From Thermoproteota archaeon (GTDB taxonomy: Archaea > Korarchaeota > Korarchaeia > Korarchaeales > Korarchaeaceae), in NCBI GenBank assembly GCA_003661265.1, contig QMVU01000009.1, positions 1 through 12,179 of the forward strand: a stretch of 12,179 nt of DNA, read 5' to 3'. The position numbers and the translations under genes were made by a program. This document shows positions 1 to 6,364 of the stretch, piece after piece; position 1 is the stretch's first letter; every line of letters begins with the position of its first letter. Under the pieces are notes generated by a model, which was not told where the DNA came from, did no database searches, and worked only from the letters and a program-made list of their open reading frames with translations.

Positions 1-121
1 ATCTTATCCAGACCTAAGAGGGTTGAGCCCACAACGTAGCACGAAGCCTCGAATACTCCAGTGGAGTATTCGAGGCTTCGTGCTACGTTGTGGGCTCAAC
101 CCTCTTAGGTCTGGATAAGAT
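1..121. repeat. Perfect fold-back inverted repeat at the window edge
   Basis: Bases 1-60 are the exact reverse complement of bases 62-121, with one base (61) at the centre and no mismatch. The right arm is protein-coding: the deacetylase frame reads through it with family-like residues. The left arm is therefore an antisense copy of coding sequence. Such exact fold-backs at a sequence end are typical of multiple-displacement-amplification chimeras or assembly ends. Real sequence probably starts at about 61. A biological hairpin end is possible but less likely. Confidence 0.95.
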
Positions 122-743
122 AATGAGAGGTGAAGCTCTACATGCCTTTAATCCGATGGGAGGGCTTCATCACGCAAGAAGAAGATCTGCTGGAGGATTC
201 TGCGTGTACAATTATGCAGCAATTGCTATCGCAAAGGCTTTAGAGGACTACGGAGTAGAAAGGGTGCTCTACATAGATATCGATGCTCATCACGGGGATG
301 GGGTTCTGTACGGTTTTTACGAGGATCCAAGGGTTTACATAGCCGATATACATGAGAGTGGGCGTTATCTATATCCTGGGACCGGATTTAGGGAGGAAAT
401 AGGGTCTGGCGAGGCCAGGGGTACGAAGCTAAACATTCCCCTCAATCCTGGAGATGGAGACGAGGAACTTAGGGAGGCTCTAGATGAAGTAAGGTCTTTT
501 GCAAGAAAGGCAAATCCTGACATCATTCTACTTCAATGCGGCGCTGATGGGCTTTTTAGTGACCCATTAACCCACTTGAGGTACTCTCATGATGGCCATC
601 GTCTCGCTGTTCAGGTAGTTCATGAGCTAGCTCACGAGCTCTGTCAGGGCAGGTTACTGGTTATGGGAGGGGGAGGATATAACAGAAGAGATACCGCTGT
701 AGCATGGGTTAACGCCATTAGGGTTATGATCTCATGCAAGTGA
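63..743 (+). CDS. Histone deacetylase / AcuC-family amidohydrolase, 5'-truncated
   Basis: Zn-dependent deacetylase of the arginase/deacetylase fold. In archaea this family probably removes acyl groups from proteins or small molecules; the substrate here is unknown. Counting from the GTG at 90, the general-base His pair is H27/H28 (GGLHHA). Zn ligands D65 and H67 lie in DIDAHHGDG, and the third, D153, in GADGLFSDP. The transition-state Tyr is Y197 in GGGGY. All are present, so the core looks functional. The frame continues upstream of 90 with family-like residues (VFEASCYVV) to about base 61, where it meets the fold-back. The true start and roughly the first third of the usual ~330-residue protein are therefore missing, and the GTG at 90 is not the real start. 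The stop overlaps the convergent downstream gene by 12 bp. Confidence 0.9.
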   Translation, partial: GVFEASCYVVGSTLLGLDKIMRGEALHAFNPMGGLHHARRRSAGGFCVYNYAAIAIAKALEDYGVERVLYIDIDAHHGDGVLYGFYEDPRVYIADIHESGRYLYPGTGFREEIGSGEARGTKLNIPLNPGDGDEELREALDEVRSFARKANPDIILLQCGADGLFSDPLTHLRYSHDGHRLAVQVVHELAHELCQGRLLVMGGGGYNRRDTAVAWVNAIRVMISCK

Positions 744-2045
744 CCTCCTCATCAAGAAGATCGCAACTACCGCAGCAAAAACAAGTGCTATAACCAAAAA
801 TTGATTTATTTTCCAGCCTCCTGCCATCTTCTTGGCTTGAAGAAGCTCTGACAGAGCTATTGTAGCGTTAGCAGCCCAATGAACAGGATTTTCAGAGATT
901 TCAGCCAGCTCAAGGGCAGTTTTTGCCTTCTTCAGGTGTTCCCTTGCGGCCGAATTCTTTGATGAGTTTAATTCACTTATCTCTTCGTTAGCCCTCTTTA
1001 ACAGAGGGTCCAGCTTTTCCCTCGTTAAATTAACCAGCCTAATTCCCTCATTAGCATGTTCTAAGGCCAGTTTTTCATCTCCTGTATGCAATGCAACCAT
1101 CCCCTGATCATATTCGTCTGAGATCGATGCAAGATCAATACCCTCTACTTCATAACCTATCTCCCCTGATGCATTTAGGAACTCCTTTATTTCGCTCAAG
1201 AATTCCCTTATAATGCCCAATTTCTCTTCAGCTTCCTCTGAATAGGACTTTAGTACTGTGATGTTTACCAGTTTGGAGTCCTGATATATTTCTCCGCTCA
1301 CGATGACGACCGTGAACCTGTGGAGTCCTAAGGAGTAGTTCTCGGGTATCCTCCAGACCAGCTTTCCCCTTATCCCGGATGCAGCGGAGAGATCCTTTGC
1401 TTGAATACCAGTCACTACGACGCCCAGATCGTTCATTAAGAGAGCTCTCATTGACGGAACGAAGCCTCCACCAGCATTTCCGAGGTCGACAGTTATCTCT
1501 AGGTACTCCCCTCTCCTCACCTTCTCTGTGTAATCGCGCACCTCCCAGATCAGGGTGGGCTCTCCTCCCCCTGCAGGGTATCCTACCGGAAAGAGGTACA
1601 TTATATGGCCGAACTCCGGCTCATCGTACGGATCTGGAGCTATAACCCTACCCTTGATCCACCTTCCGCTGACGTTTGCCGAGTAATATGCTATCGCGTA
1701 GAACCCATGCCATCCCGGCTCAACATCTGGAACAGTAAAGTTCAAGACTCCTCCTATCACAGGCTCTTGATATTTTAGGGACCTGTTTAACCCAAGCAAT
1801 CCTATTGTCTCGTTTTCTTCCATCCAATCGAAGTGGACGAAGACAGATTCAACGTATATCGGGGTCTCTACCCATGAGACAAACCATATCCTGAGGCTAC
1901 CGCTGGAATTTGGTTCATAGTAAAACCTGTCGAATTGGAAGCCGACTGCAAAGGGGTTCCTTGTCCTCTGCTGCAAATTGACAGGTAGGATGCCGCAGGA
2001 TATCGATATCATTAGCAAGAGTGGTATTGCTATCTTCCTCATCAT
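732..2045 (-). CDS. Exported, C-terminally anchored surface protein of unknown function
   Basis: No family recognised. The N-terminus is a signal peptide (MMRKIAIPLLLMISISCG). The middle is beta-rich, with runs resembling Ig-like/CARDB-type extracellular modules. Roughly the last third is charged and helical (likely coiled coil). The C-terminus has one hydrophobic segment (QFLVIALVFAAVVAIFLM) followed by RRS, giving an outside-facing protein held by a C-terminal anchor. There are about eleven N-x-S/T sequons, all before the final membrane segment, consistent with archaeal N-glycosylation. The frame is open from a TTG at 2057, but I prefer the ATG pair at 2045/2042. They follow a GGAG at 2049-2052, and a TATA-like box lies about 27 bp upstream. 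The gene ends 12 bp inside the convergent deacetylase gene. Confidence 0.75.
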   Translation of the reverse strand: MMRKIAIPLLLMISISCGILPVNLQQRTRNPFAVGFQFDRFYYEPNSSGSLRIWFVSWVETPIYVESVFVHFDWMEENETIGLLGLNRSLKYQEPVIGGVLNFTVPDVEPGWHGFYAIAYYSANVSGRWIKGRVIAPDPYDEPEFGHIMYLFPVGYPAGGGEPTLIWEVRDYTEKVRRGEYLEITVDLGNAGGGFVPSMRALLMNDLGVVVTGIQAKDLSAASGIRGKLVWRIPENYSLGLHRFTVVIVSGEIYQDSKLVNITVLKSYSEEAEEKLGIIREFLSEIKEFLNASGEIGYEVEGIDLASISDEYDQGMVALHTGDEKLALEHANEGIRLVNLTREKLDPLLKRANEEISELNSSKNSAAREHLKKAKTALELAEISENPVHWAANATIALSELLQAKKMAGGWKINQFLVIALVFAAVVAIFLMRRSLA

Positions 2046-2064
2046 GATCTCCATCAACTATTAA

Positions 2065-2076
2065 TTGATCAAAAAG
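2065..2076 (-). promoter_or_regulatory. Possible TATA box for the surface-protein gene
   Basis: On the minus strand this reads as a T-run followed by GATCAA, centred about 26 bp before the ATG at 2045. That suits an archaeal promoter with a very short leader. It lies in the ~65-bp gap shared with the divergent small gene, whose own promoter is less clear. Weak match, judged by position. Confidence 0.35.
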
Positions 2077-2109
2077 GTTCATAGTTACATTGTGTTAAAT
2101 GGATTCGTC

Positions 2110-2535
2110 ATGGATGAAGATCGTGGACTAGAGAAAGAAGACCTCTCTCAAATTAGATTCATGAGGGGTAAGATACAGGAGGTCCTCTCATACCTATCTC
2201 TTATTACCTCAAGATCCACCTCAAACCCGTTTATTCTAGCGAGGATAGAGAGTGAAATAGGTTTGAGATTGGATGCTCTAAAGATAGTTCTTATGAGAAT
2301 CGATGGGATCTTAGAGAAGATGTTAGGAAAAGGTTTAGATTTGAAAGGCTTTGAGAAGGAAATATCCCACTGGATCCCCATCTTGAAGAGGTTTTATCTC
2401 GTATTAGAGAACCTTTCCCTTATCGCTGGACCCTACACAGATCTTGAGGTCTTCAATCTCTCTGCAAAGGCTAAGAAGAGCTTATCTGATTTGACCGATT
2501 TCTTAGATGATATCGTTAAGAAAAATGCCCATTAG
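2110..2535 (+). CDS. Small helical hypothetical protein
   Basis: Function not recognised. It is about 141 residues from the ATG at 2110, has no signal peptide or Cys/His motif, and is leucine-rich with charged heptad-like spacing throughout, so probably an all-helical cytosolic protein. The frame is open further upstream to a TTG at 2065 and a GTG at 2092. I chose the ATG because the residues before it (KKVHSYIVLNGFV) would lie in the shared promoter region. The stop overlaps the convergent prenyltransferase gene by 4 bp. The gene is transcribed divergently from the exported surface protein, with no clear functional link. Confidence 0.6.
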   Translation: MDEDRGLEKEDLSQIRFMRGKIQEVLSYLSLITSRSTSNPFILARIESEIGLRLDALKIVLMRIDGILEKMLGKGLDLKGFEKEISHWIPILKRFYLVLENLSLIAGPYTDLEVFNLSAKAKKSLSDLTDFLDDIVKKNAH

Positions 2536-3347
2536 GCCCCAAACCTTCTACTCCTTCTCTGGTAATCCCTTATAGCTCTGAGAAAATCTATCTTCCTGAA
2601 TGCAGGTAGATAGGCTTCACAGAAATAGAGCTCGGAGTAAGCTATGTGCCACAGGAGGAAGTTGCTTATCCTCTCCTCCCCCGATGTCCTTATTATCAGA
2701 TCTGGGTCAGGAAGATCCTTTAAGTACAAATACGACCTGAAAACATCTTCATTTATTTCCTCGGGCCTTATTTTACCCTCCTTGACCTCCATTGCTATCC
2801 TCCTCACAGCATCTAGGATCTCTGTCCTTCCTCCATAAGCTATAGCTAGATTGATCGTCTTTTCCCCGAAACATGCTGTCCTTCGCTCTACCTCCGTAGC
2901 AAGTTCCCTGAGACCATCAGGAATTAATTCTAGCCTCCCTATAATCCTTATTTTTACCCCCCTCCTCCTAAGCTCATCTAAGTTATCAAGTATATCTCTC
3001 AGCTGATCCTCAATAACGCTTAGGATGGCTTTAACCTGGTCTGGAGGTCTCCTGAAATTTTCCGTAGAAAAGGAGTACAGGGTAACGTGTTGTATGCCAA
3101 GCTCATCGCACCACTCCAGTATCTGCCTGACCTTCTTGGCTCCTAAAGCGTACCCTTGCTCCAAGGGGAGGTTCATCATCCTGGCATAACGCCTATTCCC
3201 ATCGAGTATTATGGCGATGTGCTGGGGAATGGGCCCCTTCTTAACCACCCTCTCGAGATATCGTTGGTATATTGGTATTTGTACCAAGGAGGCTAGCTTG
3301 TAGAGGAAGTTACCGAATTTATCGACAACTTTGTCCAGCGGTCGCAT
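2532..3347 (-). CDS. uppS: cis-Prenyltransferase (undecaprenyl/polyprenyl diphosphate synthase family)
   Basis: Adds isopentenyl units in cis to an allylic diphosphate to make the long polyprenyl (dolichol-type) carrier. In archaea this carrier is used for protein N-glycosylation and other surface glycans. At 271 residues it matches the family. The catalytic Asp is D49 in IAIILDGNRRYA, and the family block TLYSFSTENFRRP spans about 89-101. The C-terminal diphosphate-binding block RTSGEERISNFLLWH begins at R220, followed by the typical YSELYF and DYQRRSRRFG ending. About 40 residues precede the core, usual for archaeal members. The ATG at 3347 has no Shine-Dalgarno but a TATA-like box 26 bp upstream, so the mRNA is probably leaderless. 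It may supply lipid for glycosylation of the sequon-rich protein nearby; that link is inference. Confidence 0.93.
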   Translation of the reverse strand: MRPLDKVVDKFGNFLYKLASLVQIPIYQRYLERVVKKGPIPQHIAIILDGNRRYARMMNLPLEQGYALGAKKVRQILEWCDELGIQHVTLYSFSTENFRRPPDQVKAILSVIEDQLRDILDNLDELRRRGVKIRIIGRLELIPDGLRELATEVERRTACFGEKTINLAIAYGGRTEILDAVRRIAMEVKEGKIRPEEINEDVFRSYLYLKDLPDPDLIIRTSGEERISNFLLWHIAYSELYFCEAYLPAFRKIDFLRAIRDYQRRSRRFGA

Positions 3348-3368
3348 CAGGAGGATATGCCCCTTGCC

Positions 3369-3376
3369 TTTAAAAT
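3369..3376 (-). promoter_or_regulatory. TATA box of the cis-prenyltransferase gene
   Basis: Minus strand reads ATTTTAAA, centred 26 bp before the ATG at 3347. There is no Shine-Dalgarno between it and the ATG, so transcription likely begins at the start codon. Confidence 0.55.
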
Positions 3377-3426
3377 CAATTCAAGCAAATTGCCCTGCTT
3401 GGTTATGTGAGGGTGAGAAAGGGAAA

Positions 3427-3436
3427 TTAATAAAAG
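3427..3436 (+). promoter_or_regulatory. TATA box of the first alaX gene
   Basis: TTAATAAAAG, centred about 28 bp before the ATG at 3460, as expected for an archaeal promoter with a leaderless or nearly leaderless mRNA. It supports the 3460 start over the open frame extending back to 3331. Confidence 0.55.
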
Positions 3437-3459
3437 CGGTTGGTAAAGGAATTCATCAA

Positions 3460-4185
3460 ATGACTAGGCGCCTTTACTACGAGGACCAATACCTTAAGAG
3501 TTTTGAGGCTGTGGTTGTAGATCTGCTGGAGTTCCCTGATACTCTCGGATTGGTCCTTGACAAGACAGCCTTCTACCCAGAGGGAGGAGGACAGCCAGCA
3601 GATACAGGTGTGATAGAGGCTAGGAAGTTTCAGTTCAAGGTTTCGTGGGTCAAGGAGGAGGGGGAGGACGTCATCCACTTGGGGAGCATGGAGGGGAAGA
3701 TCTCCCCAGGAGACATCGTAAGGGGGGTTATAGACTGGGATAGAAGGTATAAGCTAATGAGAATGCACACAGCTGCTCATTTATTGGAAACAGCAGTAGA
3801 AAAAGTTGTAGGCAGCGCAAGGGTGTGGGGGAGCGGGATAAACGTCGATCACGCAAGGCTCGACTTTAAGGCAAGAATATCCTCCGAACAGCTTCCTGAG
3901 ATAGAAGAAGAGATAAATAAACTGGTGAAAATGGACGTTCCTGTGATAGCTAGATTTGTGGACAAGGTCGAGGCGGAGGAGATAATGAGGAAGTACGGGT
4001 TTGAGCTCGGCAGGGAGTACTTGCAGCTGGAAAAGCTGAGACTTGTGGAGGTGGAAGGGATAAGGGTTGACCCCTGCGGGGGTACACACGTATCCAGGAC
4101 TGGAGAGATAGGGGAAGTTAAGCTGTTAGGGAGGAAGAGCAAGGGAGCTGGAATTACGAGAATTAGGTTCACTGTAGTCCCGTAA
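3460..4185 (+). CDS. alaX: AlaX-type alanyl-tRNA editing hydrolase (copy 1)
   Basis: Trans-editing enzyme that hydrolyses mischarged tRNA(Ala), usually Ser- or Gly-tRNA(Ala), after alanyl-tRNA synthetase errors. It is 241 residues, the size of medium-length AlaX. The N-terminal barrel carries the GG motif (YPEGGGQPADTG, residues 39-50). The Zn site is made of H103 and H107 (MHTAAH) and C206 and H210 (CGGTH); all four ligands are present. The C-terminal segment ends in a basic strand typical of the family. The frame is open back to a TTG at 3331, but that would run into the divergent prenyltransferase gene. The ATG at 3460 fits both homology and the upstream TATA-like box. A second, divergent paralogue lies at 6365-7120. 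Its stop is 2 bp from the stop of the convergent membrane-protein gene. Confidence 0.92.
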   Translation: MTRRLYYEDQYLKSFEAVVVDLLEFPDTLGLVLDKTAFYPEGGGQPADTGVIEARKFQFKVSWVKEEGEDVIHLGSMEGKISPGDIVRGVIDWDRRYKLMRMHTAAHLLETAVEKVVGSARVWGSGINVDHARLDFKARISSEQLPEIEEEINKLVKMDVPVIARFVDKVEAEEIMRKYGFELGREYLQLEKLRLVEVEGIRVDPCGGTHVSRTGEIGEVKLLGRKSKGAGITRIRFTVVP

Positions 4186-4187
4186 TA

Positions 4188-4475
4188 TTACCTTTCCTCA
4201 GGTTTTTCCTCGGGTTCTCTTGCCTCCTCGAGCCTCATGGGAGAGGGTACCACCTCCGGCTTCTTCCTCACCGCATAGTATATTGAGCCAAGGGCTGTCA
4301 GGAAGGTTCCTACCACAGCCAGAAGAAAGCTCGCTACAGCTATGACGACGAAAAGTGCTAGAATTCCGACCAGGATTATTGGAAAGAAATTCTTCAGGAT
4401 TATCAGGGTTAGAGCTCCTACGCAGGCTAGTATTAGGAAAAATAGGAGGAGGACAGCTATTTCCTTCCAGCCCAA
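4188..4475 (-). CDS. Small membrane protein with acidic C-terminal tail
   Basis: 95 residues, family not recognised. Residues about 5-27 and 29-66 are almost wholly hydrophobic, giving two or three membrane segments. They are followed by a short basic stretch (RKK) and a proline/glutamate-rich tail (PEEKPEER) that should face the cytoplasm. The TTG start is supported by a strong Shine-Dalgarno (TAGGAGG) about 8 bases before it. Only one base separates it from the stop of the upstream AIM24-family gene, so the two are almost certainly co-transcribed and translationally coupled. This suggests, but does not prove, a shared role at the membrane. Confidence 0.75.
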   Translation of the reverse strand: MGWKEIAVLLLFFLILACVGALTLIILKNFFPIILVGILALFVVIAVASFLLAVVGTFLTALGSIYYAVRKKPEVVPSPMRLEEAREPEEKPEER

Positions 4476-4476
4476 C

Positions 4477-5190
4477 TTAGCTTCCTCCTAATGTGATGGT
4501 AAAGCCGCTCCTACCTGATCTTGAAATGTAACGTGAGAGAGTGCTTGCCAAAGCCTTTACGTTCATTGATTGGACTATGACTTTACCTGGTCCTCTCATC
4601 TTGGCCAGGAAGATCCCTTCTCCTGCGAAGAGTATGGATCTTATACCTCCAATCCTCTCTATGTCGTAGTCGACTGTTGATTCAAACCCTACTAGTTGGC
4701 CGGTGTCTACCTTCAGGACCTGTCCGGGCTTAAGGTCATACTCCACGAAATCCCCTGCGGCATGTATGAAGACCGTGCCTATGCCGGATATCTTCTCAAG
4801 TATGATCCCCTCTCCTCCGAATAGGGCTGCTCCGAGCCTCCTCGCTATCCCGGGAGATATATCGATGCCTTCCGTTGCCGCAAGGAAGGCTCCTCTCTGA
4901 ACATAGTATTCTTTAGTCCCGTCCAGATGAAGGGCTGCTATCTTTCCGGGAACTACCCCGCTAAAGGAGATTACGCCAGGTCCTCCTACCGAAGTGAATT
5001 CCGTCATAAAGAAGCTCTCCCCTGCTATTTTCCTCAGGATACCCTTCGCAAACCCACCTCTTGCCCTCGCCTCAATCTTTATGTTTCCAGACATGTGATT
5101 GAGAGCCCCAGCCTCCGCTATTACCTTCTCCCCTGGGTTTAGTTCTATGACCACCATCTGCAAATTATCTCCAACTATCTTGTATTTCAT
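4477..5190 (-). CDS. AIM24 / TIGR00266 family protein
   Basis: 237 residues, beta-rich, with repeated Gly-rich strands. It belongs to the widespread family named after yeast AIM24 (mitochondrial biogenesis), whose members fold as TRAP-like beta sandwiches and whose biochemical role is unclear. Family features seen: the start MKYKIVGDNLQMVVIELNPG; an early GALNHMSGNI; a central block with FGGEGIILEKISG; and a late repeat with FAGEGIFLAKMRGPG. No membrane segment or signal peptide is present. The ATG at 5190 has a TATA-like box about 27 bp upstream and no well-placed Shine-Dalgarno, so it is probably a leaderless first gene. It is followed one base later by a small membrane protein. Confidence 0.88.
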   Translation of the reverse strand: MKYKIVGDNLQMVVIELNPGEKVIAEAGALNHMSGNIKIEARARGGFAKGILRKIAGESFFMTEFTSVGGPGVISFSGVVPGKIAALHLDGTKEYYVQRGAFLAATEGIDISPGIARRLGAALFGGEGIILEKISGIGTVFIHAAGDFVEYDLKPGQVLKVDTGQLVGFESTVDYDIERIGGIRSILFAGEGIFLAKMRGPGKVIVQSMNVKALASTLSRYISRSGRSGFTITLGGS

Positions 5191-5388
5191 AGGGTTAATT
5201 CATAGGTCCTCCGATTTAAAACTCTCTACATTATACAAGAAGAGGATATTTTGGAATTCAACTTCTACAAATTAATGTATCTGGAACCTCCCTCATTTAC
5301 CTAGGAGCTCTTTAAGGATAAATTCTTCAAGAAAGGCTTTCGAATCCAGGAGCTGGAACAGACGAAGTTTGGTATAGTATATCAGTCT
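5191..5388. other. Intergenic region between the AIM24-family and phosphoesterase genes
   Basis: About 200 bp, with the AIM24-family gene's promoter at the left end and the 3' end of the phosphoesterase transcript at the right. Reading past the phosphoesterase TAA in the same frame gives some 30 open codons before the next stop, which may be chance. I recognise no gene, RNA or clear terminator in the rest. Confidence 0.4.
5214..5221 (-). promoter_or_regulatory. TATA box of the AIM24-family operon
   Basis: Minus strand reads TTTTAAAT, centred about 27 bp before the ATG at 5190. A GGAGG lies between box and start but is ~17 bases from the ATG, too far to act as its ribosome-binding site. Confidence 0.55.
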
Positions 5389-6279
5389 TTAAACCTCTCT
5401 TACCTTGAAAAAGAGCCAGTAGTTCTCTTTCCCCCTCCATTTCATCCTTATCAGAGCGTATCTCCCCTTAAGCTTGGTCCCATTTATTTCAAAAACTAGC
5501 TTATCATCCGTGATTTCTATGGGTTCATAGGTCCCCTTATCCCATATCTTGACGGTCCCAGCACCATACATCCCCACAGGGATTGAATTAGACACCAAAA
5601 CAAGTTCGGCAAAGTAGTTCGAATTTTGCTTCACTCTAATGTCATACCTCTGAAGGCCTCCAGTCCTCATCCTCTTCAAGGATCCAACAATTCCCAATGA
5701 AACCTCTTTTCCATTCAGTGGATGCAATACGATCACGTAGTCCCCTTTTCTAAGCTTGCTAACCCTTCTCTTACCAAATGGAGTGTAAATAACGTGATTT
5801 GGTGTCAGAATAAGTCTTACAAAGGAAGAATTGCTTAGCACGAGGAGTTCTAAGAAATCATCCGTCACACCATTCCTGAACCACCCTATCACCGGCCTCC
5901 ACTCCAGCCTCTTCCTCATCACATTATAAGATAAGACATCTAAGCTTAGCCTATTTTCCACGATATCCCCTATTCTCATTGGCCCTTCGCGTGTGAGAAC
6001 CGTTGTGTTATACTCGAGGCATCCCTCAAAGTTCGCATATTCGAGAGGATGATCTTCCGTCTGTATAGCTAGCCTCCTGATCCCTGGTTCTCTGGGGGGT
6101 TCCTTCGGTATCGCCCAGCTCCTCAGAACACCACCCATCTCTAATCTCAGATCGTAGTGGAGCTTCCTGGCATGATGCTCTTGAATAACGTAGATTAAGC
6201 TCCTCCTACCTGAGCCTTTAGGCTTGCTTGAAGGTTTGGAAGATTCAGAAAACCTATTCACGTGGTTTTCAAGGGACAA
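5389..6279 (-). CDS. Stand-alone LigD-type DNA 3'-phosphoesterase containing an in-frame intein
   Basis: The host protein is the 3'-phosphoesterase module that in bacterial LigD trims 3'-phosphate or 3'-ribonucleotide ends before end joining. Here it has no ligase or polymerase domain. Active-site residues align at a constant offset with the Pseudomonas LigD module as I recall it: H35, H41, D43 and R45 (HHARKLHYDLRLE), R69, H77 and Y81 (TEDHPLEY). Residues 87-231 are an intein, after which the host motif resumes as SIPVGMYGAGTVKIWDKGTYE. Splicing would leave a 151-residue enzyme, a normal size for an archaeal stand-alone member. The first 26 residues are Ser/Lys/Gly-rich. The start is a TTG at 6279 with no Shine-Dalgarno but a TATA-like box about 28 bp upstream. 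The divergent neighbour is the second alaX. No Ku or ligase gene is visible nearby. Confidence 0.92.
   Translation of the reverse strand: MSLENHVNRFSESSKPSSKPKGSGRRSLIYVIQEHHARKLHYDLRLEMGGVLRSWAIPKEPPREPGIRRLAIQTEDHPLEYANFEGCLEYNTTVLTREGPMRIGDIVENRLSLDVLSYNVMRKRLEWRPVIGWFRNGVTDDFLELLVLSNSSFVRLILTPNHVIYTPFGKRRVSKLRKGDYVIVLHPLNGKEVSLGIVGSLKRMRTGGLQRYDIRVKQNSNYFAELVLVSNSIPVGMYGAGTVKIWDKGTYEPIEITDDKLVFEINGTKLKGRYALIRMKWRGKENYWLFFKVREV
5587..6021 (-). other. Mini-intein (145 aa) inside the 3'-phosphoesterase
   Basis: A protein-splicing (Hint) element, residues 87-231 of the ORF. Block A: Cys nucleophile C87 with CLEYNTTVLTREG and RIGDIVE. Block B: ILTPNH with T159 and H162 (TxxH). RVSKLRKGDYVIV then matches the usual LxxGD strand. 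Block F: YDIRV, followed by NSNYFAE. Block G: LVLVSN with terminal N231, then Ser232 as the +1 extein nucleophile. Only about 50 residues separate blocks B and F, so no homing endonuclease is present. Oddities: the penultimate residue is Ser rather than the usual His, and the block F His is also absent. The element sits exactly between FEG and the conserved IPxGxYGAGT motif of the host, a typical intein site. Whether it splices cannot be told from sequence. Confidence 0.88.
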
Positions 6280-6301
6280 CCCACTTAACTTCGCCCTAGC
6301 C

Positions 6302-6313
6302 GGTAAAAAAGTT
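6302..6313 (-). promoter_or_regulatory. TATA-like box of the phosphoesterase gene
   Basis: Minus strand reads AACTTTTTTACC, centred about 28 bp before the TTG at 6279. It shares an 85-bp divergent promoter region with the second alaX. Confidence 0.45.
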
Positions 6314-6331
6314 ATGGAGATTAACGAAACC

Positions 6332-6340
6332 CTTTTTATG
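6332..6340 (+). promoter_or_regulatory. TATA-like box of the second alaX gene
   Basis: CTTTTTATG, centred about 29 bp before the TTG at 6365. A GGGGAG directly abuts the TTG, too close for a normal Shine-Dalgarno, so a near-leaderless mRNA is likely. Confidence 0.45.
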
Positions 6341-6364
6341 ATAGGGACACTGCACTAAGGGGAG

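Noticed and set aside
1..121. Hairpin telomere or attachment site
   Set aside because: The right arm is plain coding sequence of a conserved enzyme and the left arm its antisense copy, so a chimeric fold-back explains it better.
3849..4172. 107-codon minus-strand ORF opposite the first alaX
   Set aside because: It is the antisense shadow of conserved AlaX coding sequence, with Ser/Leu-rich composition and no start signal.
5206..5212. GGAGG with a downstream ATG as a leader peptide before the AIM24-family gene
   Set aside because: The reading frame is two codons (ATG AAT TAA) and lies inside the expected promoter spacing, so it is probably not transcribed.
5290..5388. In-frame extension of the phosphoesterase past its stop (about 30 codons, ending LKELLGK)
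   Set aside because: Short enough to be chance, and the enzyme already ends with the normal family C-terminus; no readthrough signal was seen.
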